A stretch of DNA of 64,000 bases from Hyphomicrobiaceae bacterium (lineage in GTDB: Bacteria > Pseudomonadota > Alphaproteobacteria > Rhizobiales > Hyphomicrobiaceae). Shown here one piece after another: positions 43,174 through 52,632 of this stretch. The notes below the pieces were generated by a model. The model ran no database searches. It was given only the letters and a program-made list of their open reading frames with translations, and had not been told where the DNA came from. The position numbers and the translations under genes were made by a program. The DNA lies in NCBI GenBank assembly GCA_020638055.1, contig JACKJH010000001.1:620001-684000 (forward strand), given 5' to 3'. The first letter of the stretch is position 1, and the number at the start of each line of letters is the position of its first letter.

Positions 43174-44565
43174 TTAAAGCCCGACGCGCTGACTGCCTGA
43201 ACCAAACTCTGGGTAGGCTTCGAGACCAATTTCAGCCTTGTCGAGTCCGGCGAGTTCGTCTTCCAGTGTCGGGCGAAGACCAATCGTCACGCGCAGGATG
43301 CCCCACACGACTACACTGGCAAGAATAACGAATGCGGCAATCGAGCCAACACCTATTGCCTGTGCCATGAAGTTGGCATCCGAGTTGGTAAGCGGCACAG
43401 CCATTGTGCCCCAAATGCCGGCCATGAGGTGAACCGGGATGGCACCAACCACATCGTCGATACGGATCTTGTCCAGTAGCGGTACTGCAAACACCACGAT
43501 GAGGCCGCCAACCGCACCAATGCCGATCGCCCAGATCGGTGTTGGCGTCAACGGTTCAGCCGTGATCGAGACGAGACCTGCGAGGGCACCGTTCATGACC
43601 ATGGTGACGTCAACCTTGCCGTAAATGAGCTGCGTCAGAATCAATGCCGATACGACGCCGCCTGCAGCGGCCAGATTGGTGTTGACGAAAATGCGCGCAA
43701 CCGAGGAGGCGTCGGAGATCGTTCCAATGGCGAGTTGCGAACCGCCGTTGAAGCCGAACCAGCCGAGCCAAAGGATAAATAGGCCGAGTGTTGCCAGCGG
43801 GATGGAGGATCCGGGCATCGGGTTGACACGGCCGCCTTCGTACTTGCCGTGGCGCGCGCCAAGGAAGATGGCACCGACGAGCGCTGCCCAGCCACCAACG
43901 GAGTGAACGAGCGTCGAACCGGCGAAGTCCTGGAATTCGCCACCGGTCACATCCTTGATCCAACTGGTGTCAGTACCTGGCGCCAACCAGCCCGCACCCC
44001 ATTTCCAAGCGCCCTGTATTGGGTAAATGAAACCTGTCAAAACCACGATGAAGAGCAGGAATGGCCACAGCTTGATGCGCTCGGCCAGCGTACCCGAAAC
44101 GATCGAGGCCGTGGTGGCGCAGAACACCATCTGGAAGAACCAGTCAGATGCCGCGGCGTAACTACCCGGATCGGCATCTGTGGGTGGAATGACCTTGGGT
44201 GCAAATGTGCCGATGAAGCCGCCGTTGACGGCGTCATACATCAGATTGTAGCCAACCAACCAGAACATGATGCCGCCTATGGCATAAAGCGCAATGTTCT
44301 TGGTGCACTGCATGGAAACGTTCTTGGTTCGCACCAGACCCGCTTCGAGCATTGCAAAACCGGCGGCCATGAACATGACGAGGAAACCGCCAATGAGAAA
44401 CAGCATCGTATTGAAAACGTACTGGGTGCTGGCAGATGCGGCGGCGGGCGCCTCAGCAGCAGCGGCTGCAGCGTCCTGTGCCAGGGCAGCGCCGGAGGTA
44501 AAGATCGTAAGCGCTGCCACCGCGTAAGAGGCGACCAACCAGCGCGAAGTTTGAGGTGTTTTCAT
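43174..44565 (-). CDS. amtB: Ammonium transporter
   Basis: 463 residues. A signal-peptide-like first helix (LVASYAVAALTIFTSGAALAQ) and an Ala-rich linker precede eleven membrane helices. The conserved twin His of the pore occur in DFAGSTLVHSVGG and DDVVGAIPVHLMAG, and the Asp that binds ammonium is in the first of these. It conducts ammonium or ammonia. Encoded just after glnK (62 bp), the usual operon in which uridylylation of GlnK decides whether it blocks AmtB. Confidence 0.97.
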   Translation of the reverse strand: MKTPQTSRWLVASYAVAALTIFTSGAALAQDAAAAAAEAPAAASASTQYVFNTMLFLIGGFLVMFMAAGFAMLEAGLVRTKNVSMQCTKNIALYAIGGIMFWLVGYNLMYDAVNGGFIGTFAPKVIPPTDADPGSYAAASDWFFQMVFCATTASIVSGTLAERIKLWPFLLFIVVLTGFIYPIQGAWKWGAGWLAPGTDTSWIKDVTGGEFQDFAGSTLVHSVGGWAALVGAIFLGARHGKYEGGRVNPMPGSSIPLATLGLFILWLGWFGFNGGSQLAIGTISDASSVARIFVNTNLAAAGGVVSALILTQLIYGKVDVTMVMNGALAGLVSITAEPLTPTPIWAIGIGAVGGLIVVFAVPLLDKIRIDDVVGAIPVHLMAGIWGTMAVPLTNSDANFMAQAIGVGSIAAFVILASVVVWGILRVTIGLRPTLEDELAGLDKAEIGLEAYPEFGSGSQRVGL

Positions 44566-44626
44566 TTGTGAAATATCCCGATTGATACGCGAAGTCCGTT
44601 GGTTTCAGGAGAAGGGCAGAGCGGCG

Positions 44627-44965
44627 TCACAAAGCCGCTTCGTCCGCTTCGCCTGTGCGGATGCGGATCGTGTTTTCGATCGGGGACACGAAAATTTTGC
44701 CGTCGCCGATCTGGCCTGTCTTGGCCGCGTCTTGAATTGCAGAAAGCGCTTTGTTGACGCTGTCGCCTGACACGACAACCTCGATCTTGACCTTGGGAAG
44801 AAAACTGACGGCGTATTCGGCGCCACGGTAGATTTCGGTATGACCCTTTTGCCGGCCGTAGCCTTTTACCTCTGTCACCGTCATGCCCTGTATGCCGAGG
44901 TCGGTGAGCGCCGTGCGCACCTCCTCCAGCTTGAAAGGCTTTATGATCGCGGTAATGAGTTTCAT
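44627..44965 (-). CDS. glnK: Nitrogen regulatory protein P-II (GlnK)
   Basis: 112 residues, the normal size. It has the N-terminal MKLITAIIKPFKLEEVR, T-loop GRQKGHTEIYRGAEY with the uridylylated Tyr51, the ATP-binding GDGKIFVSPIENTIRIRTGE, and ends after the conserved block. It is a trimer that senses ATP/ADP, 2-oxoglutarate and, through GlnD, glutamine, and it controls AmtB by plugging its pore. A perfect GGCCTT-GAA-AAGGCC hairpin lies about 60 bp upstream. No convincing sigma-54 site (GG-N10-GC) is visible in the 250-bp leader. Confidence 0.96.
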   Translation of the reverse strand: MKLITAIIKPFKLEEVRTALTDLGIQGMTVTEVKGYGRQKGHTEIYRGAEYAVSFLPKVKIEVVVSGDSVNKALSAIQDAAKTGQIGDGKIFVSPIENTIRIRTGEADEAAL

Positions 44966-45212
44966 TCGATGACCCTCGTTGTTGCTTAGACGCGTTGCGT
45001 CAGCGCCCCCGGCTTGCCCCTGGCCTTGAAAAGGCCTTTGGCGAGGACCGCGCGAACGTCGACGGCAGAGGGAGAGTCAAAACCTGTGCCAGCCGAGAAT
45101 TAACTAACTAACGTTTTGGAAATGTTTTGTTTTCGCAACCGAGCATAAGTGTATGGAGCGCTTGATACTCAGTTTTTTGCCTTAAATTTGTGCATTGATG
45201 CAGCGTTGCTGA

Positions 45213-46088
45213 TTATTTGACCAGATCGGACGTCATTCGTTGCCGCATCAGGCCTTCCTGCGCCGTCGACGCAATCAATTTCCCATCGCGACTGTAAAGC
45301 GCGCCACGGCAGAAACCCCGCGAACCCGACCCGCTCGGGCTGTCTTGAGCATATAAGATCCAATCGTCCCAACGGAATGGACGGTGGATCCACAGCGCAT
45401 GATCGAGGCTTGCCAACTGCATGTCAGGATCGAAAAGAACCTTCCCGTGCGCAATAAGCGCGGTATCCAGAAGCGTAAAATCGGACGCGTAGGCCAGCAT
45501 GGATTGGTGTACTGCGGGGGCGTCAGGCAGCGTTCCGTTTGGCTTCAGCCAGATATATTGCGCAGGCTCGCGCGCCTCGCGCTTCATATAACGCGTGAGG
45601 TCGACTGGGCGCATGTCAATGGGGCGTTCGCGACTCCAATAGGCCCGCATATTTTCAGGCAATTTGTCGAGCAATGCAGCGAACACTTCATTGGCAGACC
45701 TGAGATCTTCGGGAGCGGGTACATCAGGCATCTGGGCTGAGTGTTCAAGGCCCGGCTCGGGATCGTGGAATGAAACGCCCATTACAAAAATCATGCGCCC
45801 ATGCTGAATGGCCTTGACGCGCCGGGTGGAAAAGCTGCCGCCGTCCCTGGTGCGCTCAACCTCATAAAGAATGGGATGGCGAGGGTCTCCACCGATGAGA
45901 AAATAGCCATGCAGCGAGTGGGCTATGCGGGTGGGAGGCACCATGCGAATGGCGGCCATAAGGGCCTGGCCGAGCACTTGACCACCGTAAACGCGCTGCC
46001 AGCCATCCTGCGGACTCGTTCCCCGGAACAAGCTATCGTCGAGCTGTTCGATATCGAGTATTTGGAGTACGGATTTTAAAGCGCTCAA
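45213..46088 (-). CDS. tesB: Acyl-CoA thioesterase II
   Basis: 291 residues, a double-hotdog thioesterase that hydrolyses medium- and long-chain acyl-CoA. It shows DDSLFRGTSPQDGWQRVYGG and GQVLGQALMAA at the N-terminal hotdog, and the catalytic set Asp in ASLDHALWIH, Ser/Thr in DSPSGSGSRG and Gln in TAQEGLMRQ. Start is TTG 46088, supported by a consensus AGGAGG five bases upstream and by MSALKSVLQILDIE at the right place for the family. It is monocistronic and divergent from the ubiH-like gene. Confidence 0.95.
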   Translation of the reverse strand: MSALKSVLQILDIEQLDDSLFRGTSPQDGWQRVYGGQVLGQALMAAIRMVPPTRIAHSLHGYFLIGGDPRHPILYEVERTRDGGSFSTRRVKAIQHGRMIFVMGVSFHDPEPGLEHSAQMPDVPAPEDLRSANEVFAALLDKLPENMRAYWSRERPIDMRPVDLTRYMKREAREPAQYIWLKPNGTLPDAPAVHQSMLAYASDFTLLDTALIAHGKVLFDPDMQLASLDHALWIHRPFRWDDWILYAQDSPSGSGSRGFCRGALYSRDGKLIASTAQEGLMRQRMTSDLVK

Positions 46089-46345
46089 CGGGGCCTCCTG
46101 GCGCGGGAACGGAGGCGGATACGCCCCTTTACGGTTACGGCAAGCACCAGTAGGGACTTTGTTTGGCCTTTGATGTCAAGGCGCGGCCGCCAACGTTACG
46201 CGTGATACGATGGGCTAACCGGGATGGCCAATTCCGAGCACCGGCCAATTTGGCGGGCTAATTGCGTGACCTCCGAGACGCAGCTTTATATATTTGTCAC
46301 GGCCGGTCGGCCGGCAACACGGGACTGGCGAGAGAGGCAACAAGC

Positions 46346-47581
46346 GTGAACGCGAGCAAACGCGCAGACATCATCATTTCGGGCGGGAGCTATGCCGGGC
46401 TTGCACTGGCGCTCGCCTTGACGCAGGCCCTCGAAGGCGTTGCGATCACCGTAATCGACCCGAAGCCTGGCGGTAGCGGGCAAGCACTACCTGATGATCC
46501 GCGTGCATTTGCATTATCGGCTTCGTCGCAACGCCTGCTCGAAGCTATCGGCATCTGGCCTGCGGTTGCTGAAATCGCCCAGCCGGTAAGCGAAATCGAG
46601 ATCACCGATTCGGAACTTGACGCGGGCATACGGCCAACGCTGCTCACCTACACGAATATGACCGATGACGGCGATGCTGCCTCTTTCATCGTTCCGGGAG
46701 GACCGCTTCTTGGTGCGCTCGACGCGGCAGCGCGGGCAACAGACGGTTTCATATTCGCAACAGATAGAGCCACCGGTTACGTTACGGACGATCATGGCGC
46801 AGCCGTAGCGCTTGCCGGCGGCGGCCGACTGGAAGCATCGCTGGTGGTCGCCGCTGAAGGGCGTCGGTCCACTCTGCGGGAAGCAGCCGGCATCAAGCTC
46901 GTTGCCTGGGACTATGAACAGACAGGTATCGTCGTCACCGTATCGCATGAACGTGCGCACGGAGGCCGTGCTGTACAGCACTTTCTACCGTCGGGGCCAT
47001 TTGCAATCCTGCCTTTGACGGGAAACCGCTCGTGCATCACATGGTCGGAAAAATCACATGAGGCGCGCCGCATTCTAGCGCTCGACGATCAGTCGTTCCT
47101 TGGAGAAGTCGGCAAGCGCTTTGGCGGAAAGCTTGGTCGTGTTGCGCTGACGGGGCGGCGCGCGTCCTGGCCGCTCTCAATGCATCTCGCCCGCAGTTTC
47201 ATTGCGCCGCGTCTGGCCTTGATCGGAGATACCGCGCATGGCGTGCATCCAATTGCCGGTCAAGGTCTCAACCTGGGCCTACGGGATGTGGCTGCGTTGG
47301 CGGAAGTTGTCGCGGAAGCCATGCGTGTCGGGCTCGAACCCGGCAACGATGAAACATTGCGTCAATACGAACGCTGGAGGCGCTTTGATTCAACCCTATC
47401 GACGTTTGCATTCGATGGACTGAACCGCTTGTTTTCGAATGACTGGGCGGTTGTGCGCGCGGCGCGGGACGTAGGACTTGGCATCGTCGACCGGCTGCCG
47501 TTGGTCAAGCGAATGCTGGTGTCTGAGGCTGCGGGCGTTACCGGTGATCTGCCGCGGTTGTTGAAGGGCGAAGCGCTATAG
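46346..47581 (+). CDS. UbiH/UbiF/VisC-family FAD monooxygenase
   Basis: 411 residues from GTG 46346 (GAGAGG upstream). A class A flavoprotein hydroxylase of the ubiquinone pathway, acting on polyprenylated phenols. FAD-binding GGSYAGLALAL at the N terminus (with Gly-x-Ser-Tyr-x-Gly in place of the more common GxGxxG), the DG motif region AAEGRRSTLREAAG, and the second FAD motif ALIGDTAHGVHPIAGQGLNLGLRD are present. It may act at C6 or C4 of ubiquinone; sequence alone does not tell. Followed by an inverted-repeat element. Confidence 0.9.
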   Translation: MNASKRADIIISGGSYAGLALALALTQALEGVAITVIDPKPGGSGQALPDDPRAFALSASSQRLLEAIGIWPAVAEIAQPVSEIEITDSELDAGIRPTLLTYTNMTDDGDAASFIVPGGPLLGALDAAARATDGFIFATDRATGYVTDDHGAAVALAGGGRLEASLVVAAEGRRSTLREAAGIKLVAWDYEQTGIVVTVSHERAHGGRAVQHFLPSGPFAILPLTGNRSCITWSEKSHEARRILALDDQSFLGEVGKRFGGKLGRVALTGRRASWPLSMHLARSFIAPRLALIGDTAHGVHPIAGQGLNLGLRDVAALAEVVAEAMRVGLEPGNDETLRQYERWRRFDSTLSTFAFDGLNRLFSNDWAVVRAARDVGLGIVDRLPLVKRMLVSEAAGVTGDLPRLLKGEAL

Positions 47582-47666
47582 CTTGGACAGGTCAGGCTGT
47601 TGGGGGAAAGAAGTTGACTTGGTAGAAGCCCGTTATGCGCTTTGGTTCATGGTCTGATGAAAAGGG

Positions 47667-47748
47667 TCTGGACCGACCACACTTGGGTCCTACCCCCCTT
47701 CTTATGGAAGGGTGGGCATGGGGCAGGCCTTAAGGGGATCGGTCCAGA
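47667..47748. repeat. 10-bp inverted repeat bounding an 82-bp element
   Basis: TCTGGACCGA (47667-47676) and TCGGTCCAGA (47739-47748) are perfect inverted repeats. The interior carries a second possible stem CCCACCCTTCC / GGAAGGGTGGG-like around 47693-47717. It lies in the 331-bp gap between the ubiH-like gene and the autotransporter stop. No second copy is visible. Confidence 0.65.
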
Positions 47749-47912
47749 TGACCAGCGATTTAAGACTAGAGTTGCGGGACCAGCCAGGGGGGACCAAGGC
47801 CCGCCCCGCAAACTCCAAGTCGTTACGCAGCTACTTCGCCGGAACAAAAAATGATTTCGTGCTTCAATGCGTGTTTATTGCCGAAACATTTCGCGCTAAC
47901 GCGCAATAGTTG

Positions 47913-50144
47913 TTAGTAGCGAACGCTGAGTTTGGCTGAGCCGATGTGCTGTTGGATCGTATCGCCGAACTGTCCGTCGTATTGCAAACGGAAAGTCGTG
48001 TCAGACGGCGTGATGAGGTCCAAGCCTGCTGCGATGTCAGCCGTAACCTCGTCAATGCTGCTGGTCACGGCGAAGGGGGCAGCGTCGGGTGCACCGAGGA
48101 ACGTTGCGCTGGTCACGAAGCTATCGCTATCGCGCCAGGTGATGCCACCCTTGAGGAAGGGACGGGCAACGCCACCACCAGAAAGGCGAACCTGGGTGCC
48201 AATCTCCAGCATCGGTGTGACAGACCACACGCCATCATCGCTGCCAGCAACATTCAATGCAATGCCGCCGCCGGTGTCAGTCTCCTGGTAGCCATCACGC
48301 GACACGTAATTATATGCAACGTCAACTTGCGGCTTCAAATAGAAGCTATGCATTGGCATCAAGTACGCTGCGGTCAAGCGGCCAGAAAAGAAGTCTGTGT
48401 CGTAACTTCCACGAGCGGTGTCGGAGAACGCGCCGATGTTGACGTTACGCACGCTGTCAGAGGAGCCGAAGGCGCCTGTGACGGTGGCTGCGAGCAATAG
48501 CGGGCCGGGATTATATTTCAATACGCCGCCGAGATGCAGGCGGTCGGATTCGGTGCGGGTGCCCGTATTGGTGTCAAGTTGCGCTGTCTCGTAGCCGATG
48601 CCACCGCCTAGACGCCAAGCTCCACCGAGATTGACCTGAGCGCCGGCTGAATAGAACGGTGCGGTCTCGGTTGCTCCATAACTCAGGCCATTGTTATCGA
48701 TCGTGGTGTGGCTGATGGTGCCGCGTGCCCACATGCACTGGCCTTCGCGGATGATAGCGTTTGCATCGCCCTCGCCGGTAACGCGGCAAGACAGGAGCTG
48801 CTCGGCGAATGTCGTGCCAGACTGCATCATTGAATTGCTGTTGGCCCCTACGCCCGATGGCGCGAGCTGGTCCATCGCATTGGCGACCTCGCCCATTGTT
48901 CCCAGCTCAAACAGCGTGGGCATGAAGCCAAGATTTGCGCCGCTGGCGAAGGCATTGTTGAGCCCACCAGCCACACTGTTCTGGTTTGGGGTCATCCCAC
49001 CAGCGACACCCTGGAAGTCAATGGTGGCCTGCAGGTCGATGCCGTAGGGCCCAGTGATAAGCTCGTAGTCGATGAGCGCGGTGTCAGCTACCGTGAGACC
49101 ATTGTTGGTAAGCACTCCCACGTCGACGTGGATGACGTCCTGGAAAAGCAAGGTGAGGGAACCAGGCGACGTGAAGTTGAGCGGTGTGACTACAAGGGTT
49201 CCTGCCACGTTTGCGTCATCGATTACGTAGAGCTGATCAGAAGTTTCATTTGAGAAGTCGGCGCGGATTGAAAGCGTACCGGTCGATGACTGCGTGTAGT
49301 TACCCCAGAGCTCAGTCTCCGCAACGTTTGGATTGCCATAGTCGATGTTGAACGTGCCGTTGTTGGTGAAGTCGCCCCCAGCGTCCAAGCCTGCGTAGTG
49401 ATTGAAGACGCCGCCGGAATCAATGGTGACAGTGGCGCCATCGAAGGACGCGGTGCTTTCGTTTCTGAACTCGCCACCGCTTTGGATGACAAGTTGGCCT
49501 GTTCCCTCACCAATTTCACTATCGAAGGTGCCAGCATTGACGAACAGACCGCCAACTGTGACCGTGCCGTCACCATTGTCGGCGTTTAGGAAGGTGGCGC
49601 CGGTGTTGTTGTTAAAAACACCACCACTCAGAATATTAACGTTCCCTGTGTCGATAGACCCATTGACGAAAAGACCAGTGGTCAAATTATTGAATGTGCC
49701 GTTGATATTCACTATGCCGGGGCCACCAGCACCATCACCATTAACAAACTGGCTGTTGGTCCCGCTATTGTAATAGGCGCCGGAATTGATGTTGAGGGTG
49801 CCGGTGAAACCCGCCAGCAAGCCCACATTGTAAAACCCATTGGTGAAGATGACGTTTGGGTCGGCGGTCCATGAGTAACCGGTCAGGATATTGACCGTGC
49901 CGCTGGCGGTTTCGCCGTTCACGAAATTCCCGTGCGTCGCAGGTGCGTCCACGTCGCAGACACCGCTATTTGGGGTGGTACAGGCCGCCAAGGCTGCGGA
50001 AGGCGCAAACAGCGCCAATGCACTTGTGGCGCAGCCCAGCGCCAGCGCGGCGCTTAAAGTGCGCAACCGCAGTGAACCATTTCTTGAACTTGTCGATATG
50101 CATGCGTGCGGGCGTGCGCCCTCGTTTCGCACCATGTGAGCCAT
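47913..50144 (-). CDS. Autotransporter (type V secretion) outer-membrane protein
   Basis: 743 residues. An extended signal peptide (basic stretch, then LRTLSAALALGCATSALALF; cleavage near residue 53) is followed by a passenger of ~430 residues made of short beta-helix-like repeats (NINGTFNN, NILSGGVFNN, GGLFVNAGTF). The C-terminal ~280 residues form the 12-stranded beta barrel (GGAWRLGGGIGYE ... GDTIQQHIGSAKLSVRY), ending in an aromatic residue as BAM-inserted barrels do. Two Cys lie near the N terminus of the mature form. Likely a surface-exposed adhesin-like or protease-like protein; no catalytic triad is obvious. The ATG follows GGAGGGAG. Confidence 0.93.
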   Translation of the reverse strand: MAHMVRNEGARPHACISTSSRNGSLRLRTLSAALALGCATSALALFAPSAALAACTTPNSGVCDVDAPATHGNFVNGETASGTVNILTGYSWTADPNVIFTNGFYNVGLLAGFTGTLNINSGAYYNSGTNSQFVNGDGAGGPGIVNINGTFNNLTTGLFVNGSIDTGNVNILSGGVFNNNTGATFLNADNGDGTVTVGGLFVNAGTFDSEIGEGTGQLVIQSGGEFRNESTASFDGATVTIDSGGVFNHYAGLDAGGDFTNNGTFNIDYGNPNVAETELWGNYTQSSTGTLSIRADFSNETSDQLYVIDDANVAGTLVVTPLNFTSPGSLTLLFQDVIHVDVGVLTNNGLTVADTALIDYELITGPYGIDLQATIDFQGVAGGMTPNQNSVAGGLNNAFASGANLGFMPTLFELGTMGEVANAMDQLAPSGVGANSNSMMQSGTTFAEQLLSCRVTGEGDANAIIREGQCMWARGTISHTTIDNNGLSYGATETAPFYSAGAQVNLGGAWRLGGGIGYETAQLDTNTGTRTESDRLHLGGVLKYNPGPLLLAATVTGAFGSSDSVRNVNIGAFSDTARGSYDTDFFSGRLTAAYLMPMHSFYLKPQVDVAYNYVSRDGYQETDTGGGIALNVAGSDDGVWSVTPMLEIGTQVRLSGGGVARPFLKGGITWRDSDSFVTSATFLGAPDAAPFAVTSSIDEVTADIAAGLDLITPSDTTFRLQYDGQFGDTIQQHIGSAKLSVRY

Positions 50145-50639
50145 GGAACTCCCTCCAGTGAAGTGATTGCGGCCTCCGTACGCAACGCAACAAAACCAGA
50201 GGTCCCCCGTATGTGATCAGAACAATGCACTACTTTTGGTTGTGTTGGAATCATATTCTGCAACTATAAAGTTTATATTTGAACCGACTTTCTGTATTGG
50301 GTGCTCCAAAAGACACAGGTCGAATGCCGACCTCGGGCGAGATCGGTTGGAGCGGGCCGTTAGCTCGTAAGGAGAGAGTGTTGAAAGAACTTGCCTGGGA
50401 TGCTTTCAGGCCGTGCTCGATTTGTAATTTTCCGGGTGCCAGCGGCAAGGGCATTCGCGGCCGGTCAATGCAGGGCTTGTTGCATTGCTACCCACATATA
50501 AGTTGTCGCCTACAGCGCTGGGATGCGCACGCGTTCGCTAACCAGCTTATTGGCTGAAGCCATTTCGCGCTTGAGGCGCTAACTTTTTATCTAAAGTTTA
50601 TCTGCCGCGTTTGAACGAGACTGGCGATGTCGTCGTGAT
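50145..50639. other. Intergenic region upstream of the autotransporter
   Basis: 495 bp. AT-rich around 50220-50290, suitable for the autotransporter promoter. A weak reading frame at 50279-50557 lacks any recognised feature and I do not call it. No dispersed repeat is seen. Confidence 0.4.
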
Positions 50640-51200
50640 TCAAGAATCAGTTTCGCGTTTGGTCGTATCGCGTGGTTCACCGTCTATCGTGTCGGGCATC
50701 ACCACAGTGACACGCCCGGATTGAAGATCGACGTCTGGAACAACGGCCTTGGTGAATGGGAGGAGTTCGCTCTTGCGCGTGTCGGTCAAGCGAACCTCAA
50801 GCAGATCCCCAGCGCCGAAATTTTCAACGGCGATGACCTCGCCCAACGTTTTGCCTTCCGTGTTAACGGCAATTAGACCGATCAGATCCTCGACATAGAA
50901 ATCATCATCATCGTCCGGATCGGGCATGGCTTCGCGCGCGACATGGAGCTTGCGACCCTTCAAGGCCTCAGCGCCATTGCGGTCTGTTACGCCTTTCACC
51001 CTTGCAATGACCGCCCCCTTGGGCGTTACGCGAACGACCCTCAGTGAAAGCGCTGCTGCGCCGTTTGCGTCTGTCAAAGGTCCGTAGGTACCGATGGCCT
51101 CTGGCGTCGCAGTGTAGGAACGCACGACGACATCACCACGCACGCCATGTGCCCCGGTGATCTCACCCAATAAAATGCGCCGCATCTTTTCGCCGGACAT
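50640..51200 (-). CDS. rimM: Ribosome maturation factor RimM
   Basis: 186 residues from ATG 51200. It binds ribosomal protein S19 and helps mature the 3' domain of 16S rRNA. N-terminal barrel RRILLGEITGAHGVRGDVVVRS, then GVTDRNGAEALKGRKLHV, DFYVEDLIGL and the PRC-barrel end SELLPFTKAVVPDVDL. The start is uncertain: ATG 51227 and ATG 51185 are in frame. In most relatives trmD and rplS follow, but here an intergenic gap and the autotransporter do. It is separated from rpsP by an HTH gene. Confidence 0.93.
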   Translation of the reverse strand: MSGEKMRRILLGEITGAHGVRGDVVVRSYTATPEAIGTYGPLTDANGAAALSLRVVRVTPKGAVIARVKGVTDRNGAEALKGRKLHVAREAMPDPDDDDDFYVEDLIGLIAVNTEGKTLGEVIAVENFGAGDLLEVRLTDTRKSELLPFTKAVVPDVDLQSGRVTVVMPDTIDGEPRDTTKRETDS

Positions 51201-51262
51201 GCCCGATGTCGCTTTGCTCTGCCTCATCAAGGAGCCATCCCTACAGCCAACGGCGCAGCGGC

Positions 51263-51844
51263 TCAATTGGGCAATGCGCCGAGAAAGGTCATGGTGACTT
51301 CAAGCGGCTGTCCGGCGACGTCTGCTATTGCGCGGGAAAGCGGTGCGGCGCGATCGAACTTGCCAAACACTTCGAGAATTGCGCCCTCGGGTCCGGCTGC
51401 AAATCCGGTGACCAACTCTGCGTCAGGCGGCACCTGTAGGCGGAGGTGGACCGTGTTCTTCCTGCACGCGCGATCAAACTCATAAGAGCCTGAGAAAACC
51501 GCGCCCCAGCGGTCCGAGCCCAGGATCTTGCCATTGCGCAGGACCGCTAGCGCGCTGCCGATCTCGCCACCTGTCGGGTTGGCGACCTTGGCGCAGCACT
51601 CAATGTTGTAGAGGCCTTCATCGATCATTTTGGATCGGTCCTGAACGCGCCTGATCTCCTCGGCGCGCTGTTCGGCGGGTAAAAGCTGCAGGGCTCGCAG
51701 ATAGGCCGCGACCGGGCCTGGCAGCGGGGTTTCACCCGTCGCCCACAAGCTGACTGAGCGCGTGCTCATGTCGATCAAGCGCGCGAACTCCGACTGGTTA
51801 AGACCCAGGCGGTTGAGGGTTTCCTTGAGGCCTATGTTTGACAT
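51263..51844 (-). CDS. XRE-family helix-turn-helix regulator
   Basis: 193 residues. The first ~60 form a Cro/C1-type HTH (LNRLGLNQSEFARLIDMSTRSVSLWATGE). The rest has a helix and a beta-rich domain with Cys pairs (NIECCAKV, RACRKNTV) that is not a known sensor. It sits between rpsP and rimM, where the usual operon has no such gene. No ribosome-binding site precedes ATG 51844 and a short inverted repeat lies 21 bp upstream, so it may be leaderless and autoregulated. Confidence 0.8.
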   Translation of the reverse strand: MSNIGLKETLNRLGLNQSEFARLIDMSTRSVSLWATGETPLPGPVAAYLRALQLLPAEQRAEEIRRVQDRSKMIDEGLYNIECCAKVANPTGGEIGSALAVLRNGKILGSDRWGAVFSGSYEFDRACRKNTVHLRLQVPPDAELVTGFAAGPEGAILEVFGKFDRAAPLSRAIADVAGQPLEVTMTFLGALPN

Positions 51845-51864
51845 AGGGGAAGAGTAGAAGAAAC

Positions 51865-51877
51865 TGCGTTAGACGCA
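51865..51877. promoter_or_regulatory. Candidate operator of the HTH gene
   Basis: TGCGT-TAG-ACGCA is a perfect 5-bp inverted repeat, 21 bp upstream of ATG 51844 and overlapping the expected promoter. It is a plausible autoregulatory site, but 5-bp half-sites are too short to be sure. Confidence 0.4.
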
Positions 51878-52049
51878 ATATTTTCACGCCCCGCTAATTC
51901 TTTTTTCGCGGTTAAGGTTGATGACGCAGGACGTGCACCAAACTTGTCTATGCAGGCGGTCAGAGCATTTTCTGATCCCACGCACAAGGCGCGTTTATGT
52001 CAGGTTTTTCAGCGCGCCTACTCTGATCGATATCCCATATTCTCTCGCA

Positions 52050-52080
52050 TAAAAAACGCCCGCCAGTTTTCCGGCGGGCG
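52050..52080 (-). terminator. Rho-independent terminator after rpsP
   Basis: On the minus strand CGCCCGCC / GGCGGGCG forms a perfect 8-bp stem around an 8-nt loop, followed by six T residues (seen as AAAAAA at 52051-52056). It lies 55 bp downstream of the rpsP stop, which separates the ffh-rpsP transcript from the HTH gene. Confidence 0.92.
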
Positions 52081-52134
52081 TGAATTGTTGCAGGCTGTGT
52101 TCTGCCGCGAAGCTGATGACAAAGCGGTTTGCTT

Positions 52135-52524
52135 TTACTCGCTGGCGGCGGCTTCTTCAGCCGGCTTTTCTGCGGCTTCCTTGGCAGCGGCAGCGGCTTC
52201 TTCAGCGGCCTTCATACGCTCCTGCGCCTTTTTCTTGGGCTTGGACTTTTCAGGGTTGTTGCGCGCATCGCGCTTGGCAAGCCCGGCTGCGTCGAGGAAG
52301 CGGGCGACACGATCAGTCGGCTGGGCGCCCACCGACAGCCAATATTTACAACGGTCTTCATTGAGGCGAACGCGAGTCGGGTTGTCCTTCTGCAACATCG
52401 GGTCGTAGGTGCCGACCTGTTCGATGTAGCGGCCATCGCGCGGCGAGGTCGAATGGGCAGCGACGATGTAATAGTAGGGCCGCTTCTTGGCGCCGCCACG
52501 GGCGAGCCGGAGTTTCACTGACAT
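52135..52524 (-). CDS. rpsP: 30S ribosomal protein S16
   Basis: 129 residues: the ~80-residue S16 core (VKLRLARGGAKKRPYYYIVAA, SPRDGRYIEQVGTYDPM, YWLSVGAQPTDRV) and a Lys/Ala/Glu-rich helical tail (KKKAQERMKAAEEAAAAAKEA) typical of alphaproteobacterial S16. It is needed for 30S assembly. It lies 108 bp downstream of ffh on the same strand and its own terminator follows. Confidence 0.97.
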   Translation of the reverse strand: MSVKLRLARGGAKKRPYYYIVAAHSTSPRDGRYIEQVGTYDPMLQKDNPTRVRLNEDRCKYWLSVGAQPTDRVARFLDAAGLAKRDARNNPEKSKPKKKAQERMKAAEEAAAAAKEAAEKPAEEAAASE

Positions 52525-52632
52525 TGCTTGTTTCCTTGTTCATTAAGCGGCGTTGCCGCGGGTCGTTGCGTTGGTCCGTCAACGAGACGGGGAGAGTTCA
52601 TTCCTTTCGCCAAGCGGCAAAGGAAAGGGATT

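Noticed and set aside
44966..45120. Sigma-54 promoter upstream of glnK
   Set aside because: glnK-amtB is often RpoN-dependent, but I find no GG-N10-GC pair in the leader. The nearest match, around 45137-45149, lacks the GG.
50279..50557. 92-residue frame upstream of the autotransporter
   Set aside because: No domain, signal or membrane segment and no ribosome-binding site; composition looks non-coding.
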